64,000 nucleotides of DNA from Centroberyx gerrardi (lineage: Eukaryota > Chordata > Actinopteri > Beryciformes > Berycidae): assembly GCF_048128805.1 (NCBI RefSeq), contig NC_136017.1, positions 6,963,807 through 7,027,806 of the forward strand, read 5' to 3'. Under the pieces are notes generated by a model, which saw only the letters and a list, made by a program, of their open reading frames with translations, was not told where the DNA came from and did no database searches. Each line of letters begins with the position of its first letter. Positions within the stretch are counted from its first letter, which is position 1. The position numbers and the translations under genes were made by a program. This document shows, one piece after another, positions 57,227 to 64,000 of the stretch.

Positions 57227-59555
57227 CGGCCAAAGTGTGTGTGTCTCACTCCACTGCATCCATGAGTTTCATGAGCTGACGGGGGAATTACCACTGCTGA
57301 CTGAGGCAGATCTCTCATAATTTCAACCTTCCACTGCAAACTTGGGTAACCCTTCACTCATGGTCTCCCATTGGTCCAGTGGGCAACGTTGGGACCAGGA
57401 AAATGTATATTAACTTTTCAAAAGCTACCAGCAACAAAAAGTCTGTGACTAGCTAATGCTTCCATGTGATTTTGCAAAGTACAACCCTTCATTTCTACAT
57501 GAAAAAGTGAAACTACAAACACAAACGCCATCTGGTCTCTTATCATTTTCGACCACAGCCACACTTGAATCCCAACCCAAGTGTTTTCATGGGCTCCCAG
57601 CAACATGTACAGACTTACAACGGATACATTCACATTTATTTGCTCTGAGAAGAGCCACCCAATTGATTGTTCTGTGTGTGATGCCCCATGTCTTCCTACA
57701 ATCCTTCCATTTCCAATAGGATGAAAATCTGCATTCAGACATAAATGGTCAGGAAGTCAGCAGGAATGTAGACGGATCTTGGATATGCATAGGGGCCGAT
57801 TAGGAGAGCAAAGCTGCTCTCTTGAATGCCGCTTTTCTTTGAAATGAATTCTGAGAGCTGCTAAATTGGAAGAGTTGTGTGTGTGGGTGGTGTGAACAGG
57901 ACAAAACCCTCCTCAACCCAGTGACTAGACAGGTGCCAATCACTCTCATAGGCCGAAGAGATCATTTCAGGCATCTAGACACTTTTATGTTTTTTTGGCT
58001 GCATCCATTTCCAATGTGTTCTTCAAAATGGTCTTTTCAATTGTCTTTTTTTTTTTTAACAAATAGGGGAATCTTTTTTTTTTTTTTTTTTTAGAAACAA
58101 TATAACCTTTACATACTTAGTGATCTTGTTCGCTTTCTGTGTGCTATCGCAGTCAGCTAGCTGCTTGGACGCTGTTTGTGCATGTGGCAGTCCACACACT
58201 GACGGCGTGTGAAAGCCAGCGTTTGGTGAGTCCCAAATTGTCTTCCAGTTCAAGACAGTGGAGCATTTTTTACAAAAAAGAAGTTTGCAAAGAGTCAATT
58301 GTGCAACAGTTTCTGAGAACAACTATGCTCATAAGAGACAAAATCCAGGAGAGGAGAAAAAGTCTGAGAGCCATCTGGCGTCTGTTTAGATACTCTGTGA
58401 TTCAGCTGACATTCTAGGAGATGAACTGTCTTTCCCAGAGTAGATTAGTTAGCCTCATCCAGTGGCAACCATCAATGGACAATGTTCATAAAGCATGCCG
58501 GCCCTCAGGATGACCTCAATCACTCTTCCCAGCCCATTCATCTGCGCAACACACTCCCGTCTTCAAGTCTTGTTGGCTGCGCTAAAAAATCCAATCTTAC
58601 GCTCCGGTCAAACAAGAGAGCACTCCGATGCCATCGAACCAGAGCAAAAAAAAAAATGTTAGAGGGATTTATAAATGGGTCCGGTTGGCAGATGTGACAG
58701 AGGTCAAATGAAAAATTGTCAAATTATTGTCTGTCCTATCTAAGATAATAAACCCTTTGGCTAAATTTAAAGGCTGTGGCGAGTGAGGATGAGTTATGGT
58801 CACTGTGCGGAGCGGAAGCCGGCTTTCTCGCTTGCTTACCCTGTGAGCTTGACGCCATTTAGCTATTGTTGGAAACATCTGAAAGCCTTGCTTCACTTCA
58901 AGTCAGACGGCTCAAAGTGTGGTCTAAGAAGCGGACGCCTTGAATATACAAACAGCGACAAGTTTATAACTGGTCCGGTTTGGCGCCGGTGTACTCTCAG
59001 GCACGTGGGGCGCCGTCGCACGAACGCGCCCGACATTTGGAGCAAGCGCTTTCACCGAGGGACAGTTACGAAGAAAGTAAGGACGGCAAACCAGAGAGCG
59101 GCCAGCTACAGGCACGTGGTCCACCGTTTATTCCGTGACATCCCCTCTGAGACACATAAGACGGGTGGGTTGGAGCGTCTGTATCATCCACGTGACAACA
59201 GCGGGAGACATTTGTGAGGTGACACTGAGTCACGGTGGAATCATGGACCAACTGGTTGAGCGCAGATTGACAGAACCGCTTACGGTCTGTCTGTCTGCCT
59301 GTGTGCCTGCCTGTGTTTCTGTCCGTAGTCCGTGTGGTGCCACTGCCTCTCCCTCGAGTCCAGCACGGCCAAATCTGGTATTTCTTGAGTCCAAAGTGTA
59401 TATACCGTCACCCCTGCCTCTTCCTCTGTGCACAATGACGACGTCCGTGGTGTTGTTGTTCCGCAGATGATTTCTCTCTCGCTCTTCCTCGCCGCCTCTC
59501 CGTCCCCTTCTCCTCTTCTCCTCCACTCCCGCTGACCTCTCTCCAGTTCCTCTCC

Positions 59556-63806
<4,251 letters not shown>

Positions 63807-63990
63807 TCATCACTCATAAACCAATCACGCTTCTGTTTGTCACTACTCCAACTAGCAATTGTACGAGCAGATGCACCAGAGCATCCGGCGGTCATACAAA
63901 ACCCTGATGAATCTGTTGTTTGATACTGATGTAGAATATATTTCTCATGTTGAAACCTTATGTGTTCATTCATTTCATCGTCATCATCGT

Positions 63991-64000
63991 GCACTGCAAA
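63991..64000 (+). mobile_element. Possible start of another CACTGCAAAAA element
   Basis: The last ten bases read GCACTGCAAA, identical to the first ten of the element at 63006. The window ends before this can be confirmed. Confidence 0.3.

Larger units (their letters stand above)
54754..59555 (-). other. klf7: Probable klf7 3' untranslated region
   Basis: From the klf7 stop codon to the candidate AATAAA there is no splice-supported exon and few mobile elements, in contrast to the flanking DNA. The stretch contains a GT-rich block on the plus strand at about 55303-55700 (CA-rich in the mRNA), G-rich runs at about 54995-55110 (C-rich in the mRNA), a (GT)n at 57191-57224 and poly-T at 58048-58093. 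Transcript extent is inferred, not shown. Confidence 0.4.

Noticed and set aside
58783..59217. 144-codon open frame upstream of the klf7 terminal exon, antisense
   Set aside because: No family features. The region is inferred klf7 3' UTR and the frame carries no splice or start support.

Overview
The window is vertebrate nuclear DNA, almost certainly from a ray-finned (probably percomorph) teleost. The evidence is GT-AG split genes of vertebrate type (ramp1, klf7, a class I methyltransferase), very dense (CA/GT)n, (GA/CT)n and (GAAA)n microsatellites, and many short interspersed elements of kinds typical of teleosts: hAT-like elements starting TTAGGGCTGCAAC, elements starting TAGGGCTAGA, foldbacks ending in CACTGCAAAAA, GTGAGGACC repeats, and a 5'-truncated L1-like LINE.

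Layout. From 1 to about 24.6 kb there is no recognisable exon. This stretch holds microsatellites, mobile-element relics and several AT-rich, TAATTA-containing blocks that look like conserved non-coding elements. I read it as the start of a long first intron: a minus-strand first coding exon with a clear signal peptide and a good splice donor lies at 24598-24661, but I cannot name its gene. A divergent plus-strand gene, ramp1, occupies 28702-37896 in three exons, giving a complete 149-residue protein with all six RAMP cysteines. Tail-to-tail with it, a six-exon minus-strand SAM-dependent methyltransferase (270 residues) runs from 45069 to 39373; its last exon was recovered by following a splice donor in exon 5. 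From 45 to 54.7 kb there is repeat-rich intergenic DNA. The right end (about 54.7-63.8 kb, minus strand) is the 3' part of klf7: the exon for zinc finger 2 and most of zinc finger 3, a 3.9-4.0 kb last intron, the terminal exon, and a probable 3' UTR of nearly 5 kb. The klf7 activation domain and zinc finger 1 lie beyond the right edge.

Function. The genes do not form a pathway. RAMP1 is a GPCR accessory subunit, the methyltransferase is a soluble enzyme of unknown substrate, and KLF7 is a nuclear transcription factor. I found no evidence of a new multi-gene system. The most interesting signals are splice sites embedded in microsatellites (a (TC)n tract forms the ramp1 exon 2 acceptor; a (TG)n tract lies just upstream of the klf7 finger exon), a weak donor in the methyltransferase, nested and foldback mobile elements, a Z-DNA-prone (CA)n(CG)n tract, and an apparently unnamed dispersed repeat clustered at 23.3-28.3 kb.
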